A stretch of DNA of 64,000 nucleotides from Ephydatia muelleri. Its lineage: Eukaryota; Porifera; Demospongiae; Spongillida; Spongillidae. This document shows positions 19,818 to 32,255 of this stretch, one piece after another. Both the position numbers and the translations under genes were made by a program. The DNA is taken from contig JABACO010000002.1 in assembly GCA_013339895.1 (NCBI GenBank), forward strand, positions 6,430,396 through 6,494,395, written 5' to 3'. Below the pieces are notes generated by a model. It was not told the origin of the DNA. It saw nothing but the letters and a program-made list of their open reading frames with translations, and searched no databases. How positions within the stretch are numbered: position 1 is the first letter of the stretch; the number at the start of each line of letters is the position of its first letter.

Positions 19818-21548
19818 CTATAGAACAAAACACTATATCTTTGATTGGCCTCTTGCACACCAAGGTAAGTAAAAAATATATATATGGCTGCCACACTCTG
19901 ATCATCAGGGATTATTGATACACAAACAGATAAGCAACAATATGAAATACATACACAACCTTTACTCCTGTCAAATACAGTTGAGTATCATTCCCCAGAG
20001 AACCTCAATTTTGAAATCTGTGCTATAAACGTAATATTTATTTAACCCTTTTACCACCCACAAAAATGATTATTAGATTTTGGTTCTACTTGAATTGAGC
20101 TTCACTTTAATGCCAAACAAATCCCTACCAACAAAGGATAAGATATGAGCCTGTCAAGTTCCAAAAAAAAAACAATTATTCAGGGCAGCATATTTTGTAA
20201 GCCTTCAGGTAAGTATACACATTTGGATCAGACAGCTGATCTGCTGCAAAAAACAGTTAGCACAATAATATACAGCCCTATTGTGCATTGGTATAACAAA
20301 TACAGTCTTACTTCAACTTCAAGACGTTGAATATATTACCTTTTCAAATTTGAGAAAATCAAAAACGAAACAATACAACCATACATATTAAAATATTACT
20401 ATTCTTGCCAACAAACAATAAGAAAGCATAAAGAAATGACAAGATTATGTTCATACAATGACTTTCTATTGAATTTCCAATTCAAATTGAAAATAGGGAT
20501 AACCTATAAGATGAAACAAGCATAGAAAGGTTGGTTCAAATCTAAAATATTATGCAGACAAGGGTTTGGATTGCTGGGCGACCCTGATTAAAAACCTGAC
20601 GCGGTCGACACGTTTCAAAGCCGGTCGACCCGTTTCAAACCTATACGCAAAACTGACTGGCTTTAAAGCCTGTGGACCGGGATTCAAAACTTCTGTTAAT
20701 TTATACAGTTATATAAAACTCTCAAATTAAGATGCCTGTGGCTTTAATCAACATTTATCACAATTACAGTTGATACACCTATATTTGAATGGACATTTTA
20801 TTTATTTACACATATCCGCTGTGTCAAATAATCTATTTACGTTAAATTCATTCTTTGACACAGTAATAAATAATACTTTTAGCGAATTGTGTTCCATCTC
20901 CTCCCTCCCACATTTAATATAGGTGATGCTCCGCCTATCCAAATACTAATATTGTTCCCACCACCCTGTTAAGTGGCAAGTGGTGCGTTCTATGCATTCA
21001 GTTGTCAGCATTATGGACAATAACGATTATGAGAGTTTTTGTTTAAGCTTTCTAAGTCAGGTGTTTACCCCCCTTGGATAACTGCAGCAGAAGTGTGCCA
21101 GCTATGTGGTCGATAACTGGCCAAAAAAAGGAAAAGGAGAGAAGGAACATGGAACTTCTTCGAATTTCTAGAGGAGTAGAAGAAAAGTAACGAATCCTTC
21201 ATTCCTTCGTGCCAGTCAACCTAAGAAAGTGAGTATGATCAGCTTGGCTGCAGTGCCACTTACCAAGGCTCAGTTATTGATATTCACATGAATTAGTGGT
21301 TCAATTACAAACTGTTTATGTGTGCAGCTTTTGCATTAGTTTGCATGCAGGCTAATTCTGCATCCCATACATACAGTGTACACATATTCAGCCTAGTGTT
21401 TGGCATCAGGAACATGCAAGTCGTAATTACTCCATCAGAAGCCTACTTAATTTTGTGTGGATTTAGGTTGAAGTAGACCTGATCAGTCCTCTGGCAAAAA
21501 CTGAGCGAGACCATTATTACATCATCTACATCATTCATTGCTTTTCTA
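19818..21548. other. Intergenic, AT-rich
   Basis: I find no convincing gene. One small patch (about 20597-20642) holds two near-copies of a GGTCGAC(A/C)CGTTTCAAA motif. Confidence 0.5.
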
Positions 21549-21689
21549 TAAGTGGCCTGAGGCTGAGCCTATAATCAAACACTGCAACAATCCTTAATCA
21601 AACCAAAATGATTTGGGATGATCTTTTAGACCCTGTTCTCTTCGTGTATCAGTAATGTGCATATTATAGGCTCAGCCTCAGGCCACTTA
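21549..21689. repeat. 141-bp inverted repeat
   Basis: A 26-base arm (21550-21575, AAGTGGCCTGAGGCTGAGCC and on) is repeated as its reverse complement at 21663-21688, with about 87 bases between. It could be a small foldback element; I see no certain target duplication. Confidence 0.8.
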
Positions 21690-21880
21690 CAAAGGTGATC
21701 AAATCATGTGCATATTCTACAGTTATGTATGAGATCACCTTTGTATCGGAGTGCAGACCTCTAAACATAAACCTACACTCCATTTGAGCTGATGTACAGT
21801 GTAGTATTTTATAAGAATACTCAAACCAGGCTAGGCTGCCTACCATCGCGCCAATAGCGCCAATAAACACAAAGGCCACT

Positions 21881-21882
<2 letters not shown>

Positions 21883-21919
<37 letters not shown>
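21883..21919. repeat. Poly-G run, 37 bases
   Basis: This is an uninterrupted G homopolymer. Its length in the assembly may be unreliable. Confidence 0.95.
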
Positions 21920-21920
<1 letters not shown>

Positions 21921-21929
21921 GCATATGGA

Positions 21930-22440
21930 CACGATCGGCCCAAACACAATCCGCTAGCGGATTATAATCCGAGGGGAGGCTTTTGTAAAGCGGGTCAAAC
22001 GTTTTAAAACTAACCATAATTTATATGTGCTCGCTAGCTTTTTTCTTCCCTAAATGCACGGAAAGAGAGTAGTGTTGATTCGGTCGAAAGGAGTACGTCG
22101 GTGTTGAAACCCATGTAGCAAATACATACTATTGCGATCGCCTGTATCGGGCAATATCGCGACGCAGCGAGCTGTATATCACCTGGGCAACAATGAACTG
22201 TACCTAGTTCTGACCTTGGACTCCCTCTATAGTGGCTACATTGTACGCTCACCTTTCTACCTCTCCAGAATGGGTGGGCTGACGCACTCTTTTGGGTAGA
22301 AGCACAAGATCACTCAGGTCGTCAGAACTGTCACTACTGCTTCTGTCATTGCAGTCATTTTCGTCACTCCAGTCACTTCCCGTCACTTCTGTCACTCCAG
22401 CCACTGCCCATGTCGAGAATCTCGCCCGATTGAAGGGAAG
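21930..22440. other. Relatively CpG-rich stretch
   Basis: This stretch has noticeably more CpG than its surroundings (for example GCGATCGC and ATCGCGACGC around 22130-22165). It could mark a promoter for a minus-strand gene starting in or near 22249-22644, but no core promoter motif is clear. Confidence 0.25.
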
Positions 22441-22644
22441 GGGGAGGAGGGAGGGACAGTTTGGAATTTGTGCTATTATTGTTGCCACAATTTCCTTTTT
22501 ATCTGTTTTACTTTGCATAGATGACAATTTGAATAATTGCATGTGGAAAGATAACACTGGGGACAAAACATTATTGTTGAATATGCATATGGAAAATTCG
22601 GGGAGATTTGATGACAAGTGCACGCTTAACCAAAGATAATACAT
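22249..22644 (-). other. Candidate 5' exon, acidic-serine protein
   Basis: A minus-strand frame contains an acidic-serine patch (DRSSSDSSDDLSDLVLLPK) and ends next to a possible donor (GAAAG|GTGAGC, near 22250). No domain is recognised and no partner exon was found. It overlaps the CpG-rich stretch. Confidence 0.25.
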
Positions 22645-25370
22645 ATTATCTCTGGTTAGGGGCGGATCTAGGATGTGGAAATGGGGGTTGTACGAAGATG
22701 GTGTCCAAGTAGGGTAGGTGCTGAAGAGGATGTGCCCCTCCTGTGTGAAGTGCAGAAGCTTTCAGTCATTATGCATTAGTAATTGGACAATAATCATGTA
22801 TTATACTGGGCCCAATGTTAACATTCTACCAGGTGTGCAAACCTTTTGTACCATAATGTAAGTCATGCATCAAATTGATTCGACTCGTTCTTTTTTATGC
22901 TGTAGATGGTCCAACCAGTGACTTTTGACTCTACCCTAGTTGGCGGTAGCTATAAGCCACCTTTCAAACAGAACAATAAGTATGAATGCACGTGAAACAA
23001 CTGGCTGCAACTATGTTAAAAAAAAAAACCTACTAGTTTGTTATTTAGAACTGTGTAAATTGGCTTGTTAAGCACTAGCGAACAATATGTGTATTTGAAC
23101 ATTACATGTCTATAACGTCCCAATAATACACATTTTAATTATACGCTAGTGCAAGCCATTTTGACAGTGTAGTTTATATTGCATTGATGATATACTGGTA
23201 CAGACATGATGCTGTCTTTTACATTATATGCACTAAACAAATACGAAGTATGAAGCATTCTTGCATGCTGGATCCAGCAGAATTCTGCATAGCAATGTAA
23301 CATATATGGTCTTCACCAATCTGAATAGGCTGCGTATATGTGCACTATGTATACATTGAAGTGTACGCTTATAAGAGATAAATTTTGTGCTTGTTCAGAA
23401 AGCATGCAATATACAACTACATACACTCAATAAATTATGTACTCTTGGCTATCAGGTTAAGTAATTGAATCATAAATCCACAATTAAACCGAGATCATAT
23501 ATGATTCTCCGCTAACGTCCAATGTTGAATGTGACACTGAACAAAAAATAAATAAATAACCTTTAGTAATGGGAGGGTTTTAGATGACTAAAGCGCTATT
23601 CTGTCTTAAGTCTCCTACATGCAGTCTGATTAAAAACTAAACTAAATTAATTTAATTTAACAGGCCAATGTCAACTTCTCCCCCAGCATGAGAAGTTGAC
23701 ACAAGAACCCAGAAGCAAACGAAATCAACAGAAACAAGAAAAAAATTAATTATATCTTCTATGTTGAGTGATGTAAGACTAAACAAAGATCAGCCACATT
23801 TTTTCCTTTCACTATCCCTCTTGTTTTCTTCTATTTTACGTTACCATTGGCATTGCCCAAGGAAAAATGTTCATACTGAAATATTGGAAGCTACAAACAA
23901 ACAATGATTTCTATTTTCCATTTCCCTCAACCTGCATGTTTGCCACGTTATTCAAGATTTCCACAACATTCTAGTAAATTTTGTACTAACCTTTTGAAAC
24001 AGCATGCTTCAGTTTGTTTCTAGCTCATCAGTACATATCGAAATCATATGCAACTCTTTCATGCTCATCGTATTTTAGAATATTTACCAACCTGCCACAT
24101 TATCAATGCAGCCAGAGTACAGTACATGTAGCATTGACCATCAGAATGCACTAAATTAATATCAACGTTAACACTAGAGTGCAAATATTGGAGGATGTAA
24201 CACAAAGCAATCAGAAAAAAAAGACACACAAAAAAAAACAGAATGCATATGAAAACTCAAAAAGATCAGATCAGGACCAAAGAGATAACAAGGTGGGGGG
24301 AAAAGGACATTGAAACCAGACAATAGAGTTACCAAATGATATAGAGCAGCCCAGAGCCAAGTGGCAGAACTAGCAGCCAACAAAACAGGAACACTGCACT
24401 AATTGTTTGGTACAAATAAATATGTGTACAAAAGCAAATGATGCTCTTTGTATTGTGCGAAGACCTATGACATCATTGATTCACTTCCTTCCAATTGTCC
24501 ACATGTTTCTCCTTGTCATCATCCAGATCAAGCCTCTTGTATTGTTCTCTGTTGAATGCTAGGAAAAGCCTGCAGAGAGGAAAAGTAAATCAACTTGTCT
24601 CGATCACCTTCAGACTATCATGTACATGTACATGTAAGGAGGACATGATTATAATACATATAATTTACAGTGTCACTACTTTGAATGACCAAATTTCAAT
24701 TTGAAGTAAGAAAAGTAAAGTTATTGCAACTTATTATCTGTAAAATGTACATGATGTATGTGTGCTGTGTCAGTTGAGGCAGTTAAAATAACTGTATACG
24801 TAAATAATAACTAGAGCCATTGCATTGATTTCCTTCAGAGAAGCATAGAGATACCATTTACCCATGAAACATACAACTAGGAGCAAAGTTGATCACATTT
24901 CTGCCTTCCACCACATCTTACTTCAGCATTTATTACTTCCAATTATTAAGGCATGGATGAAATGCATATGAAAACTCAGAAAGTTTTCAGAACAGGCCAC
25001 AGAGAAAGCAAGATGGGAAAAAGGACATTGAAACCAGTTACTACATAAAACAAGAATTTCCAAATGATTGTGTTGAGCAATAAAAAAGTTCCAGGCTCTT
25101 GTCACACTATGCAGAACACTTGAGCCAAGTGGCAGAACTGGCAAGACAGGTAAACCACGGCGTAGCAAGAATGACAGTAGATGTACACATGTACAATCAT
25201 GCATTTTATACCACAAGACATACATGTATGCAAATGGAATAGTTGTATCAACAGAATTGTCATGTCACTGAACACACGAGTAGGATACAGCTTATTTTTA
25301 CATGTTTCATTTGTGAGATATTTAACTTTGGAATACATGTATACTGTATCTTAATATAAATAACTTACAA
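22645..25370. other. Intergenic with a diverged duplication
   Basis: No gene is recognised. Sequence around 24243-24390 reappears, diverged, at 24960-25145 (shared AATGCATATGAAAACTCA, GGACATTGAAACCAG and GAGCCAAGTGGCAGAACT), so a segment of roughly 150-190 bp is duplicated about 720 bp apart. Confidence 0.55.
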
Positions 25371-25379
25371 GGATGGCCA

Positions 25380-25669
25380 ATGGAAGAATATTATACTTAC
25401 CAACTGGTGATTAATTTAAAAAGGCATCAGACTATTTGGACCCAGGCAGTTCCTACCACATTTTTGTTGACAATAGGCTTTTGGGGCTCCCCCATGATAA
25501 GAATAGATGGTACAAACAGTGAGAACGTGTGCCTTAAATATTGGATGCCAATTGTCACCACCAGAAGCAGACATTACAACTTGCCAGTTGGATCTATAAG
25601 GCGTGAATTTGTAACTCTGCTGTCTGATTCATTACTTGAAGAACTAGACTTAGAGTACCTACAGTAAGT
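25380..25669 (+). other. Candidate plus-strand exon, unrecognised family
   Basis: An open frame follows a possible acceptor (AACTTACAAG, ending at 25370) and ends at a strong donor (ACA|GTAAGTG). It contains FWGSPMIRIDGTNSENVCLK and SRHYNLPVGSIRREFVTLLS. From memory, the latter looks like a motif that recurs in uncharacterised sponge and cnidarian proteins, but I cannot name it. No neighbouring exon was found. Confidence 0.3.
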
Positions 25670-26785
25670 GCATTTGAAGCTACCAATATTTCAGTGTGTT
25701 TGTTGCAAGTACATATATTCACTGAATTGAACAAATGTTGTTGCCACGTGAACATGTACATGCACATCTATTCCAAAAGCCATAATGGCATTAATAACAC
25801 ATTCAGCTTACCCAGTGGATTTGGAGATGGATTTTTGAAAGCAAGGAGCCATTTAATTTCTTCTTAAATAGCTGTTTATATTTCACACAGTCTAGGGACA
25901 ATGATAACAGGTTGTGTGGTGGGTAATCTGTGATACCTGTCTTCTTGACTATGTAAATGCACAAAAGATATCAGAGGGCAATCCTTGCTTCCAAATATCC
26001 ATCTCAACCCAGTTTGTTTTGAAAGAATTGAATACATGGATGATGGCATTTTAAAACTCATCATGAATTTCATGTTCCAACTATATTTAAAATCTAAAAC
26101 CAAATTTAAATTTAAAACTTCTAATGTGATGAATTGTTTTTACGGAAACAAAAGGCAGCTTAGATGTAACTCAAATATGGTACTTGTGCGGTATAAGAAA
26201 CATTAACATGTATGCACATTTATAAAGAAACGGACTTATTAAAATAAATTATGGTTGATGAGTTATGGAACAATCAAACCAACAGGAAACAAAATCTAAC
26301 AATAGTGACAAAGAATAAGCAAAACAATTCAAAATCAAATCAACGAAGTAATAAAAATAGTTGAGCAAACATTTGTATCATTGTATTCAATTTGTATGTT
26401 AAGTTTACGCTACAAAAAGTATATCAGTTACTTCATAAAAAATACATGTTCAGCAAATACACCGTACATGAATCGAATATAAAGACTGGCTCTAATAAAA
26501 CCAAAGGAAAAAAACAAGCACAATGTGTACACGTGATGATAACAATCAGAACAAAGACACTAAAATGAACAACAAAACAACAACATAACACCAAATTATC
26601 TTTTAGAGCTTTAATTACATTCATAGTTGATACAAAAATACACTAATGAGAATAAATGCACTATTATTATTATTATTACATGTACTATAATAATACACAA
26701 TCAACACATATACTGGTCTAAATAAATGCACCTTAATTATAGTAAAGTCACCTATAACTATAAATCCACACTCACACCTCAACCC
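25670..26785. other. Intergenic; simple ATT repeat at the LINE tail
   Basis: This is AT-rich sequence. An (ATT)n run near 26660-26678 lies just past the 3' end of the minus-strand LINE and may be its simple-repeat tail. Confidence 0.45.
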
Positions 26786-29700
26786 CCCTCCTCCAAATGA
26801 ACCCTTGCACGGGAGAGCAATGCGTTAGCTCTCACGAGGGAAAGGCTCAGCCTCTGGTACAATGTGGTAGTAGCCTGCGATCTGCTGCATCCCATTTGGA
26901 TCGCTAGACGAGCCGCCAGACGTTTAAAAGATTACTGGGATTTCATGCCCCAGCATCCATACGACTCCACAGCTAGTGGAATACATACCCACCCCAGCTC
27001 CTTACATTTCCCATCATTAGCAGCATGCTTCCTAACCTTGGCAACCTGAGCAGATGACCCACACTTCACTCCCGCTTCCGTCAAAGTGGTTGGATTAAGC
27101 GGAGAAGTGATGGTGAGGTCAAATGCAGCAGGTTTGCCAAGGTGCCAGTTTTTAACCAAAACGTCTGCAGGACGAGAGTTAAGCCTGTCATGACCTTGAC
27201 CACTTCCCACTTCTACCTGACCACCTAGACAGGCACTGTGGCAAAACTCCACAAAAACATCCCGTAGGCTGTTGTGACGTAAGACTACATGTACATCCCC
27301 CCCGTGTTTGCACGTCAGTGCATGGTGACCAAGCGGGTCCAGCCTGTGGTCAGGGCAGTGAGGACAGCAAGAACCAAACGAAACATCCATTCCTAACCAC
27401 CACTTCACAGCAATCTGGAATTCATTTGGCTCCAAATGCAAGTTAAGGCCTGGGGAGGGGACAACAGTAAGCCACGAAGCAGCATGACGAGATGAAATTG
27501 ATAGCAAGCGAGCTCTATTGGCAGGAGAAGAGATGTGAAACAGCTGCCGAAACTGCTGGTCTTCAATTTTTTCCAGACAGGGAGTGCTGGCGCATGTTAG
27601 AGGTGGCTAATGTTTCCAGAGTTATTGCATCCTCCGCTGGTACTAACCCATTAAAGAGTTCGATTGGCTCCACTAAAAGATTCCACTTGTCACAGCCAGG
27701 ACTGCTGATGGAGGCAAGGTATGCTGCAACACAATGGGATGACAAGCTACGGAGGCCAAGCCCACCCCTACTAAGGCTAAGCTGTGCTTGCATCCACTCC
27801 ACATCAGCAGCATCTACAGCTGTGCATTCAGCAAAGCATTGGCGTACGTCCTTGTCAAACAGCGCCAAGCCCTCTGCAATGTGTGAAGGAGGTGCGGAGC
27901 GAGCCAAATGGACTAACTTGCAGAATGCCGCACACTGCCGTAACAGAAGGAAAGCTACCTGAGGATCCTCCGCTCCTACTTCTGCCAACTGGGATAAAAG
28001 TACTGCTGCATCAGCTCGTTTTTGCGCCACGAACTTAGCACAAAAAATGAGATCCCCAATTGGAGCACCCAGAATCACAAGGTTGGGTACTCGTGACACC
28101 TTCATCTCAGGAGGAAAAGAAGACAGGTCTCCACATCTAAACAACTCACATTTAGATACATTGACGAAAAGCCCCAAAGATGGACCCATCTTTTGAATGA
28201 GAGTCAAAGCCCGATTAACCGCTTGTGAGTGCCCCAACAAAACCCCATCATCCAGGTACCAACCGTTAAAAAGTAGAGGCAGACACTCCCTGTCCTGTGC
28301 GATACATGACACAACCTTGTGTAGAACTAAGGAAAAGAGAAGTGGACCCAGCGGATCCCCTTGCTGGACACCAACCTCCAAACTCAACTGTCCAAGCGGG
28401 TGCCATAAAGTTGGTTGTGAGCCATAGCACCATCCTACCCAGGGAAGAAGTTCTGGGAAATGGACTGCACATTCATCCAGGAGAGCCTGACGAGACACAC
28501 AGTTAAATGCATTGGACATATCCACCTTACAGACAGTAAAATTATCATCTATCCAATGCTCCTTGATGCAGCTCCTAACCCCATGAATGACCTTTTCTGC
28601 CCCAGCTGTGCATGCGACTCCGTATTGCAAAGGAGCAAAGAAATCGGTGGCTTTGGGCTTAGTGATGATACAAAGACACTTCCCTGTTAAGCGTCTCAAG
28701 GCCTCTCCAACTGCAATAGGGCGAATATCCAATGGGCGACCCTCCTTGTTCTTCACCAATGCAGTGAGAGATCCACCAGCCAGAAACTTTGATACTGAAA
28801 TTGGAGCTCTGCCACTGGCCAGGATGTCTACTACACCACGCAAAGAGGAGCAGAGAGGAACTGATAGATGGATTTGAGCAGAATCAAGTAGATGCTGAAT
28901 GCGAAGCCCTGATGGCCCACATGCTGTACCCTTGGGAAATGAATGAAGAACTGATAAGATGTTAAAGTCCTGTGGCAACACATGAGTGACAGGAGGACTG
29001 GAAGATATAGGTAGAGAAGGCTGAGCTCCCTTAGGGTGTTTCTGTTGAAGTGAATTCCAAACCTCTTGGGTATTAGGAGCTATGCCTGGAGAAACCAGGG
29101 CCTGACAAGCTTTCCCTAATAACCCCTCTCTACCCAGACCTATAGCTGAAGAGATCTTCTTTTTGGATACGTCTATTGGAGAATTTTGTTTGTGAGGAGG
29201 GATGACAGGACGCCTTTTAATTCTATTCCATATGCCGCCAATGTCCCCTTGAGACCACAAGCCGCATAGCTGCTCTATTGATGGATGCTTGCAGTGGCGC
29301 CCACCCCGCTTAGAAGCTCGCAGCACACATTTGGGGAGCATAAAAAGTTTCAACCATGCCTCCTCTGAGTTCTCAAAGCAGATTGACCTCAGGACATCAG
29401 ACAGGACACGTGCAACTGCCGGCCTGGCCTTGTGTGGAATGTAGCGGATTGTTGGACATTGTAGTTTGCATACCTCCTCCCATGAAGGAAGTGCAGGGAG
29501 AGGATTTTCGGAAGGACATGAGACACTTAGGGAGTTATGAGGGAAACTACGACAACCTGAAACAACAATCGTGGAGCACTTATCCAAATGAGATGTAAAA
29601 CGGGACACTGCTACAAGGCAGAAACAGTTTGTGCAGACAGTAAGGTTCTGCTCCTGTAACCACCAGGTAGGTACTTCTCCAGGAAAAACCCCTTTAGCGT

Positions 29701-29890
29701 GGAGGTTCATGTGACTTCGCCACATAGTTGGTGCAATGAACTCCTGGCATCCATCAACTATACACTGCTTCCTGTGAGTGCTGACTAGATGAGGCTCTGG
29801 GAGACACCCAGATAGTGGGGATGAAGCATTCGAGGGTCGTGACTGGACTACGGGTTCAGGGAATGCACATTGACGTGGAAGATCAGAAAA
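26786..29890 (-). pseudogene. RLE-type LINE with zinc fingers, RT and endonuclease
   Basis: This is a 3.1-kb non-LTR retrotransposon on the minus strand. In order it shows a C2H2 zinc finger (CIVDGC...HMNLH, near 29.71-29.78 kb), a second finger (CTNCFC...HLDKC, about 29.58-29.64), reverse transcriptase (VDMSNAFN near 28.51, GVQQGDPLGPLLF near 28.35, YLDDG near 28.25), a CCHC-type motif (CPHCPDH...HHALTC, near 27.3-27.4) and a restriction-like endonuclease (RPADVLV...AAFDLTITSPL, 27.1-27.2), ending LVRANALLSRARVHLEEGG-stop. This order fits the R2/CRE-like RLE group. One frameshift at an A-run near 27565-27575 separates RT from endonuclease and one stop lies near 26930. There is no clear ATG upstream of the first finger, so it is probably 5'-truncated. 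Confidence 0.85.
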
Positions 29891-30029
29891 TGTACATTAC
29901 TGCAATGTTAGTGTAGTGAACAGTAAAGTTTACATACACTTGTACAGAAAATTATATGGTTATGATTGATACAACTTACAGATGTTTAAGTTCAAAATAC
30001 AAATTATTTTTACCTTGATAAAATTGTAA
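29891..30029. other. Short spacer between two LINE copies
   Basis: This is about 140 bp of AT-rich sequence between the 5' end of the minus-strand LINE and the plus-strand LINE fragment. No feature is seen. Confidence 0.4.
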
Positions 30030-30503
30030 CACTGAGCCATTGATGTGTCCATCACCTCTCCGCTTAAATCAAACATTTTGTCTGAAGCGGGTGTGGTGGC
30101 AGGTGCAGCAGCAAGGCAAACAGAAGAGAGAAAGCACACATGCAATGATACAATCTGCTCCGAATTGGGGTGGAAGTGTGTACCATTAGTGGTGGAGACG
30201 TTTGGTGCTTGGGGAAGAACTGCAGGCCAGTTTTTTGGAGAACTCGCATCACGACTTGCGGCTCAAAGCCATTCCTCAAAGACTACAATGTTGAATAACA
30301 TCTATGGGAGACTAAGTCTCATACTAGTTCGAGCCAATGCCCGTGCGTTCAATGCTAGGTTGGCTACAACAATGGACTTGCTTGAAGGCTAGGGTAGTTT
30401 TGTGCAAGTTCGTGTGTAATAGTGAAATGGACATCAATATGTGATATATATGTCTGTGCATTTATTTAATTATTATTATTAAAAAAAAAAAAAAAAAAAA
30501 AAA
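30030..30503 (+). mobile_element. RLE-type LINE, 3' end with poly-A tail (copy C)
   Basis: A 5'-truncated copy begins in the endonuclease motif (IDVSITSPLKSNILSEAG), continues through ELGWKCVPLVVETFGAWG and IYGRLSLILVRANARAF to a stop at 30392, then has a short 3' UTR, an ATTATTATTA run and a poly-A tract of about 23 bases (30481-30503). The frame is open throughout. It is related to, but clearly diverged from, the LINE at 26786-29890. Confidence 0.8.
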
Positions 30504-31722
30504 GAACATAAGAACAAAAAATTATTATTATAATGTTTGTCCATAAATTCATTTTGAGTAATAATCTGATTCAGAAATCATAGTCATTTAAAACTGCTGC
30601 CTTCATTTGCGAACACCCGGTGTACTTTGGAGTGATCTTGTAATTTAACCATTGACATGAGATTTTTGTTTCATATATACAAGTATTGCCAATAATCAGA
30701 TTCATTTATATGTAGGTGGTTAGACTATCATAACACGTTTTTGACATGTTACTAAGCAACATGTATCTAAAGCTGAAAAATCATACCACTTAACTGAATA
30801 TGATTATTGGCAAAAATAATATTGACTCTAATGGTCAATTAATTACACCAATAATATTCAACATGAATTAAAGTATTAAAACTGCCACTGGATAAAGTCC
30901 GGTCAATTTATAAAAAACACTTAGTGCAGGCTTGTCTGCATGAGATGAATTAATTTGTTCTTAGTTAATAATATTAATATAAAGTTCATTACAAGTTTAA
31001 TGGGTATCACCGAGCACATGTAATTTCTTTTAATAGGTGTTTCAATGTCTCTAGATATTCAACTAGGTCTCATAAATTATTCATTTACACTTTGATTTCC
31101 TATGCCCCAATAAATAATATTAATACAAGTCTAAAATCAAATAAAGAAAAATCACCATTTTATTGAGTATTAAAATTACGTTATAATGAGCTATTAAAAG
31201 TCCATTTTAAGCATTGTAATTGTTAGTGTCTTCTAGTTTGATTTAAATTTCAAATCTGAAGCACTAAATATTTTTTATAAATTGAATGGACATAACCCAG
31301 TAGCAGATTTAATACTTTAACTCGTAGTTTAGAAATTCTCCAATTCATTAAATGTTGCCGCACATTATTATAGCAGATTCATTAATTACAAAGTATTGTA
31401 GATATGAATAACACAGTTTGCATTTGCCTAACATCCACAATGTATGTCTAAATTCATTTTGATTAATAACCCTTTAAAAAACCATATAAATCCATTGCCT
31501 TCAATTGCAAAAACCCGGTATAAAAAAACCTGTGTAGAATTCTTTTTACAGTTACGCTTTCAGTGAAGTACTTTACAACCTAAAGAAACTCTTTAATTGA
31601 TGCCTTCTGAAAACTTTACATCACTGATTAGAATACAATGATAGAGCTTTCACAGCAAAAACTACTCACCCAGGATAAATTACAATTCTTGGAGCAAAGA
31701 TGACATCATTGTGCATTCATAC

Positions 31723-31821
31723 CTTGTCTTTGGTGTTGACATTTGGAGTGAACTTGAGAAGCTCTTGCACAATCACAATGACACCCTTGTCACTGGCCCT
31801 GTCAAGAGCTGTCTGACTTTT
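31723..31821 (-). CDS. 33-codon ankyrin-repeat exon
   Basis: The exon has acceptor CCATGCAG and donor CAAG|GTATGA and is exactly 99 bp, phase 0 at both ends. It encodes one ankyrin-like repeat: KSQTALDRASDKG, VIVIVQELLKF, then TPNVNTKDK (TALxxA...G...VVxxLL...NVNxKDK pattern). A one-repeat-per-exon layout is common in animal ankyrin genes. No other intact exon of this gene is in the window; the copies at 39664 and 42254 are damaged. Confidence 0.65.
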
Positions 31822-31932
31822 CTGCATGGTTCAAACCTGTGATGGTAATGTGAAATAAAGGATGTCATGTCCTCACTCCATATTGCACTTCCATCCTATG
31901 TGGTTTAAAATAAATAATAAATAATAGTTAAA

Positions 31933-32182
31933 GGGACAGTTTCCGCGAAAATTGCCCCACGGTTAAAATGTTATAAAAATGCATCGCGTTTGAATCGCTA
32001 TAACTTCCCAAGGGATAAAGCTATCGACTTCCTATTTTCAACACTTCATAGTGAAATGGTGTAGTATGAAGTGTTGAAAATAGGAAGTCGATAGCGCTAT
32101 CCGTTGGGAAGTTATAGCGATTCAAACGCGATGCATTTTTATAACATTTTAACGGTGGGGCAATTTTCGCGGAAACTGTCCC
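31933..32182. mobile_element. 250-bp hairpin MITE
   Basis: This is a nearly perfect inverted repeat: arms of about 118 bp starting GGGACAGTTTCCGCGAAAAT and ending with its reverse complement, with only about 14 bases in the middle. It is flanked by AAA on both sides. The duplicated region near 39845 lacks it. It has no coding capacity. Confidence 0.9.
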
Positions 32183-32255
32183 AAATAATACAACTTATAA
32201 ATTATAAAAATTACAGATATTTAAATTCATATACAACACAGCAAGAATACATGAA

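Noticed and set aside
21664-22017. Proline-rich open frame
   Set aside because: The prolines come from the 37-base G run read on the opposite strand; there is no domain or splice context.
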